From assembly GCA_024180945.1 (NCBI GenBank), contig JAKSGN010000041.1, positions 2,914,001-2,978,000 of the forward strand: a stretch of DNA of 64,000 nucleotides, given 5' to 3'. Both the position numbers and the translations under genes were made by a program. Shown piece after piece: positions 1-10,858 of the stretch (within the stretch, counting starts at the first letter, position 1; each line of letters opens with the position of its first letter). Source of the stretch: Macrophomina tecta (Eukaryota > Ascomycota > Dothideomycetes > Botryosphaeriales > Botryosphaeriaceae). The notes below the pieces were generated by a model. The model was not told where the DNA came from. It saw only the letters and a program-made list of their open reading frames with translations, and did not search any database.

Positions 1-769
1 AGTCCCTTTACTCAGCATCCTACGATCGACTTCGACGGCCTCAGCTGGCCCAGTAAGGGACATTCGCCTGTGACTTGAATGCCATAGCTGATGCATTGCC
101 TAGGTTTGGGAACGCGAGAGCGCAAGGAAGCAACCGAAGAACAGAAGGAGGAGCGCCTCCAGAAACTGTCTGGTGCCGTTCGGACCATTCTCGAATGCCT
201 GGGGGAGGATCCCAATCGTGAAGGCCTCCTTGAGACTCCAGAACGCTACGCGAAAGCTATGCTGTTCTTTACGAAGGGATACGAGGAGAATCTTTTTGAT
301 ATTGTCAACAGGGCTGTGTTCCACGAGGACCATGATGAGCTTGTCATTGTAAAGGACATTGAGGTCTTTTCCCTCTGTGAGCACCATCTGGTCCCCTTCA
401 CTGGAAAGGTAAGACATCCCTCTGTGCTCTCTAGGCCATTATTGCTGATTGTGTGTCAATTAGATGCATATTGGATACATCCCCAACCGTCGCGTCCTTG
501 GCCTCTCAAAGCTCGCTAGGATCGCCGAAATGTTTGCGCGCAGACTCCAGGTGCAAGAACGATTGACAAAACAAGTTGCGCTTGCGCTGTCGGAAGTTCT
601 TCAACCTCAGGGTGTCGCTGTCGTCATGGAATCGAGCCATCTCTGCATGGTCATGCGCGGCGTTGAGAAAACTACTTCCACTACCACAACAAGCTGCATG
701 CTTGGTCGCATGAGGTCGACCGCGAAGACCAGGGAGGAGTTTATGAACTTGGTCCTAGCGCGGCGATGA
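1..769 (+). CDS. FOL2: GTP cyclohydrolase I, 3' part (5' end outside window)
   Basis: Makes 7,8-dihydroneopterin triphosphate from GTP, the first step of folate and pterin synthesis; cytosolic homodecamer in the family. Exons read as 1-52, 104-408 and 464-769, with introns of 51 nt (53-103) and 55 nt (409-463). The first splice restores a WPSLGTR run that fits fungal homologues, and the frame stays open to position 1, so the start codon lies upstream. Seen motifs are GEDPNREGL, the zinc-binding [20 protein letters not shown], and [10 protein letters not shown] with the second zinc-ligand cysteine. The protein ends in LARR at a TGA. The visible part covers the whole catalytic core and shows no disabling change. 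Family assignment is secure; only the N-terminus is missing. Confidence 0.95.
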
Positions 770-1305
770 ATGCCGTGTCTGGCTTTGCAGTATTGGCGGC
801 ATAACATTTGATTAATTCCGGGTATGGCGTTCAACATTGGTCAGGTAATGGCGTTTTCCAGGTGTTCATCCACCAGAGGGTAAAGGCGGCGAAAAAAAGA
901 TACCGTATGTGTTCATATGTTTCTTTACTGTAAGATTTGATGAAAAGTGCCAGTTCATCCTGGCAACGCCCTTCAACAGGCGTCTCCTCCGCTCAACGAG
1001 AGCTACGGGCCGCAAGACAAGTGACAGCAGCTTCGAAAATATAGTATGGGAATTTACTCCTTAGCGAGGGCGAAGTGAAGTGAAGATTCTGCCGTGACTT
1101 ACGTGAACGGGTCACTTCCAACCTCTTGTTTACGTCCCAGTGCAGTTTCACACGCTAAGGCGTTCTATTGTTGTCTCGCTATATTTACTGACCTCAACCG
1201 CTTGACCTCTCAACTTCTCCACTCATAAACTCTAGAACCCCTACCCTACCACTTCAAACCTCTGCGTATCGCTTCTCCCACAACTTTTATTGCACAACAG
1301 AAACG
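770..1305. other. Intergenic region, FOL2 3' flank and F-box gene promoter
   Basis: No gene is supported here. The stretch just before the next start codon is rich in C and T (about 1190-1300), as is common in fungal 5' untranslated regions. No clear TATA box was identified. Confidence 0.6.
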
Positions 1306-3258
1306 ATGCCATCGCCGAACCGTATGAACATCCGGCATATACTGAACCCCGAGGGATACAAGGACCACGAACCCGAGCAACACAATGAGATGCCGACGCA
1401 GACTTCCCAGCATCCGCCTTCATCGAACCCTCTGCCTAATCCCCTATCCGGAGGTGAGCAATTTGCCTTCTCCTAACGGACCAGCGCACATGACGTAATC
1501 TCAGCGCAACTTACTACATGTCTATTAGGTCACCTGAAACGCAAAGGCAAACGCCAGGCCAGCAACTCACCTCATCCGGACTCTCCATCACTTACTCTCC
1601 GCCGCAAGCGTACCAAACCGAATTTGAAGATCTCGACAAACACCCTAACCACGAAGCTCTCACCAGTGGAGCCTTCCACTGCGGGGTCGCCTGTCAAGGC
1701 TGCTGGAAATGCGGCAAACATCTCGTTCGGACTGGGCATCGGAGGCCTCGCGTCTGGCACGTCAAACTACCTCAATACCCCCGCTGCTGACTCTGCAAAT
1801 GGCTCTTCCTCCACGAAAGACAAGGGGCCTATGACTTCACTGGCTTCATCCTTCGGACAGCTTTTCCACAACGCCAACGAGGAATCCAAGGACAAAGAGC
1901 GGTGGGTCAAAGATAGGAGCTCCATTGACACCGAGACGGGAGAGAAAAATGCCAGGAACACGAGTGAAAAGGCGGCTGCGGACACTCCAATGGGCAACAC
2001 GGACGATGAAACGCCTTTCGACAGCATGATGGCATCCATCGAGAACGCAGAGCCGAAGGAGCCCCCCCAAGACGTCGACATCGGCTCTCCCACTCCGCCA
2101 TGCAGCCCAGTCTTGGCAGCCCAGCGCCAGCGCCCTGCTCAGAAAGGCAAACAGCGCCTCCGCTTCAGCATGGGCGAAGCGATCATGAGCCAGAACGACG
2201 TCCTCCTCAATGTGTGCAACTACCTGGGCCTCAAAGAGTTCTTCGACCTCTACTGCGTCTCCAAGCGCTTCTATGTCCTCGTCAACTCGCATTACACGAC
2301 GCACATCAAGCAGCTTGCGCACAACTACGCCCCGCTGGCCAGCACCATCTTCCCCTACCAGCTCTACAAGCGCGGCTGCATCCAAGACCCCATGCTCCGT
2401 ACCCGCGGGGCGCACCCCGGAGACACTACTGTCGGAGAACGCACTGCCGGAGCCGTCCCCGCCGTCACCCGGACAGTCCCGGGCCTGAAATGGGTTCTCA
2501 TGTGCGCCTATCGCGAAGCCCTCGTGCATGACATGCTCCTCTCGCTCGCACTCGAAGGCCACCGCTTCCCAGCCCCGATACCGGAAGCAATCCTACGAAT
2601 CTGGGCTTTGCTGGACCTGCCGACCAATGGCGCGCGGCTGGCGGCGATGCACGACGAGTCGCTATGGGAGACGCGCGACATCTTCCTGGCGCTGATGTTC
2701 TGCGTGAAGCTGGACATGCGCTTCGCGGACCCGGTGGTGGGCAGTGGCGAGTGTGTGTTGCGGCGCCTGCTCCTCGGGCAGAAGAGCCTGGTCGTGCTGT
2801 GGGAGGCGCTGCGCGGCCTGACGGCGCGGACGCGCGCCGAGGTGCTGGCTATGGCGGTCGAGTGGGATGGCGTCGTGCCGCCCGGACCGGACGGCGTGAG
2901 GGAGGTGCGTGAGGGCGAGACGCTGCTGGGCGTGCCGATGGAGAAGGTCGGGTCGTTGAGCAAGGAGTGGTGGAGGCAGGATGGAAAGTATTTGCTCAGG
3001 CCCGACGAGCTGCTGCTGAAGGAGGGTGTCCGCAGGGGCATGAATATCCATCGGTGCTTCCTGGATTACATGCTGTGGGGCTATATCGATTGGACGTGGC
3101 TGCGGCCTATCGCGCCGCCAGATCTGGCGGCGTTGGAGTTGGCAGATAAGAAAAGGATGGGCGGAGATGCTGCAGATGTGTCCAGTGCGGAGGAAGGTGG
3201 TAGGAAGATCAGCAGTGGTAGCTTCAGGGACATGGCAAGGGCTTCTGGGGTTTCCTAA
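1306..3258 (+). CDS. F-box-like domain protein, 625 aa
   Basis: Two exons, 1306-1453 and 1529-3258, split by a 75-nt intron (GTGAGC...TTAG) that joins a 49-codon first exon in frame to the long second exon. The N-terminal 260 residues are low-complexity, Ser/Thr/Pro-rich, with a basic bipartite stretch just after the splice (KRKGKR and RRKRTK) that could be a nuclear signal. An F-box-like segment follows at about residues 265-310 (DVLLNVCNYLGLKEFFDLYC...). The C-terminal half is a conserved-looking, Trp-rich region without a recognised domain. F-box proteins normally hold substrates for SCF ubiquitin ligases; that role is inferred from the motif only. Codon use is GC-rich and even, with no sign of decay. 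Confidence 0.8.
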
Positions 3259-3632
3259 GTCAAGTTCGAAATATCAAGACGGGGAGTAGGCTGGAAAAGA
3301 GATTGTAGGATTATCAAAATCATTGCTTTTACAGGGATTCGAAGCAGTCGTCTAGAAGTAAATGTCAGGATCTCATTGAACATTGACGTCCAGACAACTG
3401 CTTCAACTCCCTAGAAAGCTTCACATGGAGCGCTACAAGGCACATTGGATTAACGATGGCGTGCAAACGATTCGTTCTTCATTTCATCCTATTGCGTTAA
3501 TTTATGTCCTGGAGCAGCATCAGCTTACGTACGGCTTCTCAGCATCCTCCTCTAAAGACCTCGAAATCTACCCATCCATAACATCCTCCTCCGCAGGCAA
3601 AGAAAGCCTGGCTTTTATCCCACATTCTCTGC
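3259..3632. other. Convergent intergenic region
   Basis: Lies between the ends of the F-box-like gene (+) and the YjbQ-type gene (-). It probably holds both 3' untranslated regions. No further gene is supported. Confidence 0.6.
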
Positions 3633-4142
3633 TCATTTCTTCTCGCCCTGAATCGTCGCAACAACCTTCCTTGCATGCTTCGCCGCCCTAAACTCCAAAT
3701 ACCAAACACCCTGCCACGTGCCCGTCGCCAGGCGCCCGTCAGAAATCGGAATCGTCACGCTTGCACCAACGAGGGCAGACTTGATATGAGCCTACAAACA
3801 CCACATCAGTAATGGTTCCCAAAAGCCACGCACCTTGGCCCAAGCCACCCCACTGGCCCCACTCACCGGCATATCATCCAACCCTTCCGCGCTATGCCTG
3901 TACAGATTCCCCTTGCGATCCTCGGGCGCGATGCGGTCCAGCGCGTCCGTCATGTCCTCGCGCACGTCCGTGTCCCAGTTCTCGTTCAGGCTGAGGGCGC
4001 ACGACGTGTGCTGTACGAACAGGTTGAGCAGCCCGACCTTGTAATCGTGCAGCTCGGGCAGCTCGCGCTCGATGTGATCTGTGACGAGATAGGCGCCCTT
4101 GGACTTGGGCGGGAGATGGATCGTCTTCTGGAACCAGGACAT
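3633..4142 (-). CDS. YjbQ/UPF0047 family protein
   Basis: Exons on the minus strand are 4142-3867 and 3791-3633, with a 75-nt intron 3866-3792 (GTGAGT...TTGTAG) giving 144 aa, the usual length for this family. Seen motifs: FVQHTSCALSLNEN, DVREDMTDALDRIAPE, the His-containing YRHSAEGLDDMPAH crossing the splice, and the C-terminal GTWQGVWYLEFR. In bacteria YjbQ is reported to act as a thiamine-phosphate synthase; the role in fungi is unclear. The start at 4142 (MSWFQK) is chosen because family members start there. The frame is open further upstream to an ATG at 4397 that would add 85 residues with a strongly hydrophobic stretch (see findings). Confidence 0.9.
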
Positions 4143-4477
4143 TGTTGTTGGTGGTGGCAAGAGTTGTGCTCCGGAGGTGGGGTGGGTGAGAGGTGGTATT
4201 TCGGTCGTGGTTGGGAAACAATGCGCGGGCGGGCAGCAGTCGCACGTCGGCAGCGAAGGGATTGAGGGGGTCGATGACCAGAAAGGCGTGAAGGGAAGCT
4301 TGAGGAGGCCGATGAAGAGATTGGGGAAGAAAGCGAGGACGAGAAGCACGAGGAAGCCGAGCGTGTTTAGCGGGTTCGCGGCGGTGGAGAGCGGCATCGT
4401 TTTGCAGGCGACGTCATTGGATGGTGGGGGGCGAGCTTGACGCAAGTGCGGCGGGCGGCGGCGAGCCTGAGCCCGCA

Positions 4478-4484
4478 CCTTATA
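4478..4484 (-). promoter_or_regulatory. Possible TATA box upstream of the YjbQ-type gene
   Basis: TATAAGG on the minus strand, about 80 nt upstream of the in-frame ATG at 4397 and about 340 nt upstream of the family-typical start at 4142. A motif this short can arise by chance. Confidence 0.35.
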
Positions 4485-5163
4485 TGCATTTCGCTGTCAG
4501 CAGGCAACGACATGTCAACGTCTTGCACAGGCCACCGAGGACACGTTTCGCATTGGAGCAATGGCAATTTTTTGATTGGACTACCTTTTTCTTGCTCGCC
4601 CAGCCCAGTAGACGTCAAGTATAAGCTAAAAGGCAGCGCATCCCAGGCTGTAGAAGAAAGCCGTAGCTTCCTGCTGACTAGCTGGAGCTAGAAGGGAGTC
4701 AGGTCAAGCCAAAAGAAACCCGGTGACAGCAATTGAGAGCAGCATCACCCTGGATGAGCCCTGTTCATGCTGTCATGGTACACCACCCTTGACCAGGACT
4801 TCCAAAGTCGCAGAGAAGATGAAGAAAGAAATTGAACCCCGAATGTCGATGACCGGTCAGTAAAAGTCATACAATTTGGCTTTGGTCGGTGAAACTGGAT
4901 GAATGTGAGTCGGACGATCCAGAGGAATGTCATTCAGAATTGCGCTGGATCCGTTTCATCTGATTCGAGAAGACGCTGGACACACTTCGAGAATGTGACC
5001 CAGGAGGATAAACCGTTGCGATAAGACCGTAGAGAGAAGATCCGGAAGAAGCTTGTCGCGGAGACTGGGCTGGGAGCTGTTGTTCGATCAGGGCATTATC
5101 ACCAACCATAGCCGGCCCGAGGCCAAGCTGCACAATCAAGTCAGCTTACCGGTTGAGGAAGAT
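4485..5163. other. Intergenic region without recognisable gene
   Basis: Short open frames exist on both strands but none has coding-like composition, splice structure or recognisable motifs. The left part is probably the promoter of the YjbQ-type gene and the right part the 3' flank of the Tyr/Trp-rich gene. Confidence 0.5.
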
Positions 5164-5767
5164 CTACTCCCGAGTGCGAACGAAGATCGGCTTGCCGCTA
5201 TAAGCCGTCCAATAGCCCGGGCGAAGGTCATTCTCAATGGTGTTGCTCGTGCGCTGGGTCCAGCCACCATCGATCTCCCTCACCCAGTACATCTGGTCGT
5301 CACGCGGGTTACGCGGGACCCACTCTGGCTCACCAGCACGGGGAGCGCGGCCGAAGTAGTTACGAGTACCGTAGGCATAGTAGTCGGCCATGACCTCGTT
5401 CCTGGTGCGACCGTACCAGTAGTGGTGCTGGCGCCGAGGGTCGTTGCGCGGCCAGTTCCAGGCGTCCCTGCCACCACGACCCCACTGAAGGTGCCAGATA
5501 AAGTCAGTGTCAATCTCTCGGAGCGAGGGGCAAGCATCATGCGAATTGAGGTACCGGGTAGTAGTAGTAGTAGGGGTTGTCGCGCGTATCAGAGCGAGGA
5601 ATGTAGTAGTAGGAGTGATATCGATCATCGGTCTGTACATCCCTCAGTCGCTGAGCTAGAGCAGCCTGTGCGCGGGCACCAGCGGCATCAGCCAGGCGGG
5701 CGTTCTGGCCGCGATTGGCGTCTGCTGCCCACTGATCGTAGTCGTTGACGTGGCCGACGTGGTTCAT
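5164..5767 (-). CDS. Tyr/Trp-rich hypothetical protein, 177 aa
   Basis: Two minus-strand exons, 5767-5555 and 5484-5164, joined across a 70-nt intron (GTACCT...CTGAC...TTCAG). The N-terminal part is Ala/Asp/Arg-rich and helical-looking (residues 1-45). A run of five tyrosines coded by TAC repeats follows, ending at the splice. The C-terminal part is dense in Trp, Tyr, Arg and Asn, for example HHYWYGRTRNEVMADYYAYG. There is no signal peptide or membrane segment and I do not recognise a family. A further upstream exon with matching composition (5967-6071) may belong to the same gene, making 215 aa. The splice and steady frame make it a likely real gene. Confidence 0.65.
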
Positions 5768-5966
5768 GGTTGCAGTCTTGGGTGCAGAGTGTGGTGAAGT
5801 TGGAGTCGACGGTGTCAGGCAGGAGAGAGGATGAAGGGCTGCGGAGGGGGAGAGAAAGGGCAAGTGATGTCAGGTGCGATGACAGAGGAGCCATCCGAAT
5901 TAGGCAGCAACCAACGGCGACGGAGAGCGTTGAATATGAATGAGCAGCAACAGAAAGCTCACTTAC

Positions 5967-6071
5967 CCAAGGGTAGTCCCAGTGGCGGCGGAACATCTTG
6001 GGTTTCCTGGGCCTTTTGTTTTTGGGCGGGTCTTCGAGCACGTACTCCGTGAAGGGCCAGCAACAGCACAT
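5967..6071 (-). CDS. Candidate first exon or separate small exon upstream of the Tyr/Trp-rich gene
   Basis: An ATG at 6071 opens exactly 35 codons, rich in Cys, Trp, Pro, Lys and Arg (MCCCWPFTEYVLEDPP..., ending WDYPW), and runs into a strong donor GTAAGT at 5966. Joining to the AG before position 5776 keeps frame with the downstream ATG at 5767. The better acceptor by sequence (branch CTGAC, pyrimidine tract, CCGCAG at about 5845) would instead meet a stop within eight codons, which would make this an upstream ORF. Which form is used cannot be decided from sequence alone. Confidence 0.4.
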
Positions 6072-8406
6072 GGCAGCGTCGTTCGAAGCTGGCGTTCGGG
6101 AGCGGACGATAAAGAGGGAGGGGAGGTGGCGGGTTAAGGTGCGCGACGAGGCATGGATGCAACTTCCTACGGCGGAAGCACAGCAGCCCCGCCAATTCCC
6201 ACCGCCGCCGGCCTCGTGCCTACCATCTCAGGCGGCACCAGAGGCTGTGAACACTTTGAGAGGCAACCTCGAAGACCTTCAGCCTACGACTTTTCGACAC
6301 ATTCCCGTCTGTGCCACCCTCATGCCGCAAGTTGTTTGCTTCACCCATCACACCACCTACCGGCAAGGCTCCTCACTGGTCATGGGCTCAACGAACCTGC
6401 CACTCGGGAGCCTAAACTGCCTCATTTGAGCATCTTCACTCCATCAGCCATGGCTTTCGTGCTCTTGGGCCCACCTCAAAGGTCGTACAGCACGCTTTAA
6501 GAGCAGAGATGAGCCATCTGAGCATGGACGGGGCGGGATTACTAATTTTCAGATTTTGGCAGGGTCGCCCATTCCATTCGTTCCAACTCCACCTGAGCCT
6601 GCAGGCGCTCTTGAAATCGTCGTAGTCCCCGGATGATACCGCGTCGAATGCCGGTGCCGGACCTGAAAGAGAAAGAATACTGGACTACGACAGCGCCTGA
6701 AGCGCACTTGTCTTTAGAACCTCTGTCATTCAGCCGACGGTACTTGTTATCTCAATAGACACAACATGTCTATGGAAGCGGCTCTAGATTCACAATGTGG
6801 CCAGCGGTGTGGCGTTCGAGAACTTTACTGCCACAGCCACGTCTCACGTTCACGAGCAGCAGCTCGAGCCTGAAGCGTGATATCTGAACTGGTCGCCGAG
6901 GATGGAAATGTCATGAGAATGGAGCGATGAGTGGGCAACAGGAAGAGAAGACGGTGCCAATGGAGGCGGAGGCAGGGCATACGATCGAGGCCGATCAAGC
7001 CGAATTATCGGCCGCAGAGCATCGTAAACCCCTCGAGTTGAGCACTTTGATGAAGACTGGAGAAGGCGGAAGAGACGATGGATTGGAGAGATGATATGGG
7101 GGGGGGGGGGGACCTTGATAGGGAAGGAAAAGCCTGATCGAGCTTGGCAAGACCTTGCTAGTTGCACGACCTGAGACCTCATGGAGAAACATTGCGCAAG
7201 GCCCATCAAACTTTCACAGGAATCTGATGCCAGATTTTGTTTTGATGATAAAGAGGCAAGACAGTTCCCCATGGTCGATGAGGGGGAAGAGACGGACGGA
7301 CGGAGCCTGGTTTGAGAAGTGTGTCAGCCGACAAGCAAGATTTTCCGGCCTGACAGGTGAAAGCAACAGCGCTAGGGGGTCTTTTTTTTTTTTTTTTTAT
7401 CGATCTAATACAGTTTAGTGGGCCAATTTTTCCTGCATTCTCGTTCCATAGATCCTTCAGAGTGGTCTGGTGATGGGACTATTTGCGTGGGACGTCGCTA
7501 ATGTCTACCAGCCGCAAAAAACGCCCCAAAGACACCCGACGACAACCTTTCCGCTCACCAGCAAAGCCGTTCACGTCGTCACCTCATATGTGCGATGGAT
7601 GCCTGCATCTGAGATTTACCAAGTTTCTATGTAATTAATTTGGCCATGAGATTTCACGAGAAAATGTCCAGAATATGGAACCTCACCGATACTCAATGAA
7701 TGTCTCTAAGATCGTGTCGATGATATTGCTACCCGAGGCAAGTGGACGTATTCATCCCAAAGTATTTCGTGCTATCTTCCCCGTAAGTTTCCTCTCTGAT
7801 GCTTCCTGAACTTCTGACTGACAACCATATTTCTCGATCGGTCCTTTGCCCAGAGGTTGTGATAGCCCTTACGCTTCCGACATCCCACTCTCAGACGGGG
7901 AACTCCTCCAGTTCCTACCTCCACTCATCTTAAATCTTTGAGACCGATCGTTATAAACCACATACGTCGGAGTTTTCTGTAGTCTCTTTGGCTCTCTCCT
8001 CCAATGGCTGTGGGAGGCACAGCTACTGGAACGATGAGTGATGACGCTAACCTCATCAAGGCCTTCCAGAAATTGTTCCCGCGCTAAACTCGCTTGCCTG
8101 TTCTGCGGCTTCAGGGGACCGAGTTTGGGTCCAAGTGGCTGGACAATACCGTAGATGTTGGATAAGCCCCCTGCTGAATTCTTTGCTCTCTCAAATAGCA
8201 TTTGCATGATGACTTTTGCCAGCGCGTTGCATGTGTCAAAAGTCTACAAGAAGCAGCGGCCTGCGGATATTGCAAGTATACAGGCTAAACGTCAGTATCC
8301 GCTGAATCTCTTGTTTGCCCATCCACCGGCGTTCTTGGAACCTCCTGGCCCGTGAATATTTTTGGAACGGGACAAAAGTTTGTTGCTCTATATGGTGCGG
8401 ACCTGC
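6072..8406. other. Long intergenic region, no convincing gene
   Basis: Only short open frames on both strands. It contains a G run (about 7099-7111) and a T run (about 7383-7400). A 112-codon minus-strand frame (7869-8207) and a minus-strand frame starting MGNCLASLSSK (7272), resembling a myristoylation signal, were examined. Neither is backed by splice structure or motifs. Confidence 0.5.
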
Positions 8407-8985
8407 TCATCGACTCCCAGCGGGCAGCTTTCGTCTCGACGTACGTTCACCGTCATTCTCGGCCGTTTCACTCCCAGATTCACAAGATTCCCACGTAGAC
8501 GGGTTCTCTGGGGCGAGCCTCTGCGGCAGATAATGTGTCGGCGTCCTGAACGGCGATACCCAAACGGGCCCTATCTCTGGACAGTGCGCGAGTCTGGGAG
8601 CTCCACGCAACAGTTCTCTCTCCCAGTCCACTGGACCACTAATTGTCGGAAAACGCTTCCGCTTAGGCTTAGGTCCTTCTCTGAGCTGCCGGATACAATG
8701 AACACACCCGCCATTGGTGTAGGAAACTGGCTCCAGCAAGAGCCTCGCCCCTTGCAAAACACTGTTTCGCGGCGAACCATCATCGCTGGGCCCTAAATAG
8801 GCGGCCACACTGGGACAGTCTGTGTTTCTCTGGAAAGAAGGCGTCCCCGGTGTAACGAACCAGGCGGCATCATAGCACTCGGAGCGACGCATCTCGCGGC
8901 TTGTTTCACTGTCATTTGTATGATTGGTGGCATAGTAATCGTTTGTTGCGTTCCAACTCCACTGCGGACTCTTTGGCTGTGCCAT
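8407..8985 (-). CDS. Hypothetical ORF, 192 aa (weak)
   Basis: An uninterrupted minus-strand frame; the first ATG is at 8985, although the frame is open to about 9072 without another ATG. Composition is unremarkable and mixed (Asn/Thr/Ser-rich N-terminus, Pro/Arg/Glu-rich C-terminus), with no recognised motif, signal peptide or membrane segment. It lies directly behind the membrane-protein gene 9074-10021 on the same strand in another frame. I tried to connect the two by an intron (acceptor TTTTCGTAG at about 9074), but no donor gave the right phase. It could be a real small gene, a missed exon, or chance. Confidence 0.3.
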   Translation of the reverse strand: MAQPKSPQWSWNATNDYYATNHTNDSETSREMRRSECYDAAWFVTPGTPSFQRNTDCPSVAAYLGPSDDGSPRNSVLQGARLLLEPVSYTNGGCVHCIRQLREGPKPKRKRFPTISGPVDWERELLRGAPRLAHCPEIGPVWVSPFRTPTHYLPQRLAPENPSTWESCESGSETAENDGERTSRRKLPAGSR

Positions 8986-9073
8986 GCAGACATAATTCAC
9001 GTGGATCAGCGTGCCCGCATCCGTGCCGAAGGAGCCATAGGGTGCAGGCTTTTCCGACGGCAAGCGGTTCACT

Positions 9074-10021
9074 CTACGAAAAGGGCTTGCACGCGCTCCC
9101 TATCCTTGCACCTCCACCAGATTTCACCCGACACTCCGGGGGTGCCTCTGGAAGACGGCGTCGACCTGTCGGCTGAGATGACGGTCTGGGAATGCGATAA
9201 CCGCCCGGTTGGCCTGTCAGAAGATCACAACCCTTGCCGAATGCGTGGAAGTGCGGCTCGTCATCTTCAAGAAAATCGGCGTCGCACCTAGACGCATAGC
9301 TGATGCTGTCGCCAACACTGACACCGTCATCAACAGCACCATCTGCCTCAACCACTCCTGCCACCGCCTTCCGGATGAAAGCACGCAAATCATCCGCCTC
9401 CCCACGCGTTACAACCCGCAGCTCGTCCTGGTTCTTGCGCAGGTCCGCGCGCAGCTTTTCGACTGCAAATTCATGCAGCCCAACCTTCTGCTCCAGCGTC
9501 TGCAGGTACATTTGCGTCTGCCACCACTGTTGCTGCTGCTGCTGCTGGTGCTGATCCTCTGTTATATGGAACGACCTGGGTCCGTCGTAGCAGCCTGCCT
9601 GGGCTGTCCCCGGCGAAGCAGCCGCGGTGACGACGCCGATCAGGTTGATGGGACGTCTGGAGAAGTGTCCACCAGTTTGTAAGAACGGCGAGGAAGGCCA
9701 GCCGGGCCCGCCTGGGCACTCGCAGAAGGGTTGACAGGGGCAAAGGGGGTCGCAACGTGTGCATTCGCAAGGGGAGGGTGGGTTGGGCATGTTGTCGGAC
9801 GGTCCGTAAGGATCATCCGGCCCTGGGGGGTCGCGTCGGCTCTTAGAGTAGAAGTTGGCCATGAAATGATAAATGAAAACGGCAAGGACTAATAGGGCGA
9901 AGATGCCGAAGGTTGAGATGACCGCCAGTAGGACTGGGAGATAGGGCTGCTCGGAACTCAGTGCGGGTTCTGTGGGTATAGCAGCGAAGATGGGGTTAGC
10001 GAAGGTGGTGCGATAGGGCAT
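9074..10021 (-). CDS. Single-pass membrane protein with Cys/Pro cluster and coiled coil, 315 aa
   Basis: A single uninterrupted minus-strand frame starting at ATG 10021. A strong hydrophobic helix lies at about residues 27-53 (LPVLLAVISTFGIFALLVLAVF...). A Pro-rich linker and a cysteine cluster follow at about residues 83-103 (CECTRCDPLCPCQPFCEC). A run of glutamines lies near residue 160, and a charged segment at about 170-220 (LEQKVGLHEFAVEKLRADL) looks like a coiled coil. Without a cleavable signal, the helix may act as a signal anchor. I do not recognise the family. The ordered layout argues for a real gene; function is unknown. Confidence 0.6.
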   Translation of the reverse strand: MPYRTTFANPIFAAIPTEPALSSEQPYLPVLLAVISTFGIFALLVLAVFIYHFMANFYSKSRRDPPGPDDPYGPSDNMPNPPSPCECTRCDPLCPCQPFCECPGGPGWPSSPFLQTGGHFSRRPINLIGVVTAAASPGTAQAGCYDGPRSFHITEDQHQQQQQQQWWQTQMYLQTLEQKVGLHEFAVEKLRADLRKNQDELRVVTRGEADDLRAFIRKAVAGVVEADGAVDDGVSVGDSISYASRCDADFLEDDEPHFHAFGKGCDLLTGQPGGYRIPRPSSQPTGRRRLPEAPPECRVKSGGGARIGSACKPFS

Positions 10022-10858
10022 GAAGAAGGAGGTGTTTAGGTCCTGAGCTTCTTAGATTGCTGACGGTCAGGTTTGCGTCGCTTTTGCAAGCGGCTTCGTT
10101 CACTTATTAGGACCGTACTGCTCGTTTGCGGTGACACTGAATCATGCTGGTCATGACGAGTGGCAGCGATTGGAGGCAAACGATCCCCGTGGGGGCACGA
10201 ATTGCTGTTGAAACGGCCACATACGCTTCAATTGATGTGTGCAGATTTATTTCGTACGGAATTAACATTTCTGCACCGTTATCTTGATCCTGATCTCTAA
10301 GTTGGATAAACAAAGATCTTGCGTCAACCGCGGATGTAGGCGTATGTCAAAAGATAACAAAACGAAGAAGAGGGGGAAAAAAAAAGTATAGTGAGATCAA
10401 CAAACTGGGAGAAGGAACTTTATATATGTCTTCAAAAATAAGCACTAAACACGTATGATGTACTATAGCTCAAAATCCTCTATGCCTCGCTTTTCTTCAC
10501 TCAGTAAATTACTGCTGAGTTGTATAGCCTTCTTCTTGCTCGTATTACCTCTACTCTATTCTCTTCTCCGGTAATTTGGTGGGCGTTGGTCAAGAGTGCC
10601 GTCCGCTCGTCATTGAGGACCACCGTCTTGTTGATATGCTCGACCTTTACCGGGTATTACTGCGGGTCTCGCACAGTATTCGGGACTTAGCCAAGGCGGA
10701 CAGCGGGCCTCAACCTCCTATGCGGTTACAAAGCTCGCAACGACTACAAGCTGTGGAAAGTAGTGCTTCCGGGATCCGAATGCGGAGGGTCGGTGGAGTA
10801 ATGGTTGAATACTCAAGTGAACCAGCGCCTAGTCCGCATCATTTCCAAACTCCTTGAA
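10022..10858. other. Intergenic region upstream of the P450 relic
   Basis: No gene is supported. A 93-codon plus-strand frame at 10576-10857 has no recognisable content. The region around 10320-10560 is relatively AT-rich, with several A and T runs. Confidence 0.5.

Noticed and set aside
6850..7272. Minus-strand frame starting MGNCLASLSSK, like an N-myristoylation and palmitoylation signal
   Set aside because: Only the first residues look meaningful; the rest is Pro/Ser-rich without motifs, crosses a G homopolymer, and has no splice support.
7869..8207. 112-codon minus-strand frame
   Set aside because: No motif, no neighbouring exon that joins in frame, and composition expected by chance.
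10576..10857. 93-codon plus-strand frame directly upstream of the P450 relic
   Set aside because: No similarity to a P450 N-terminus; the P450 start at 10859 is in another frame with its own anchor sequence.
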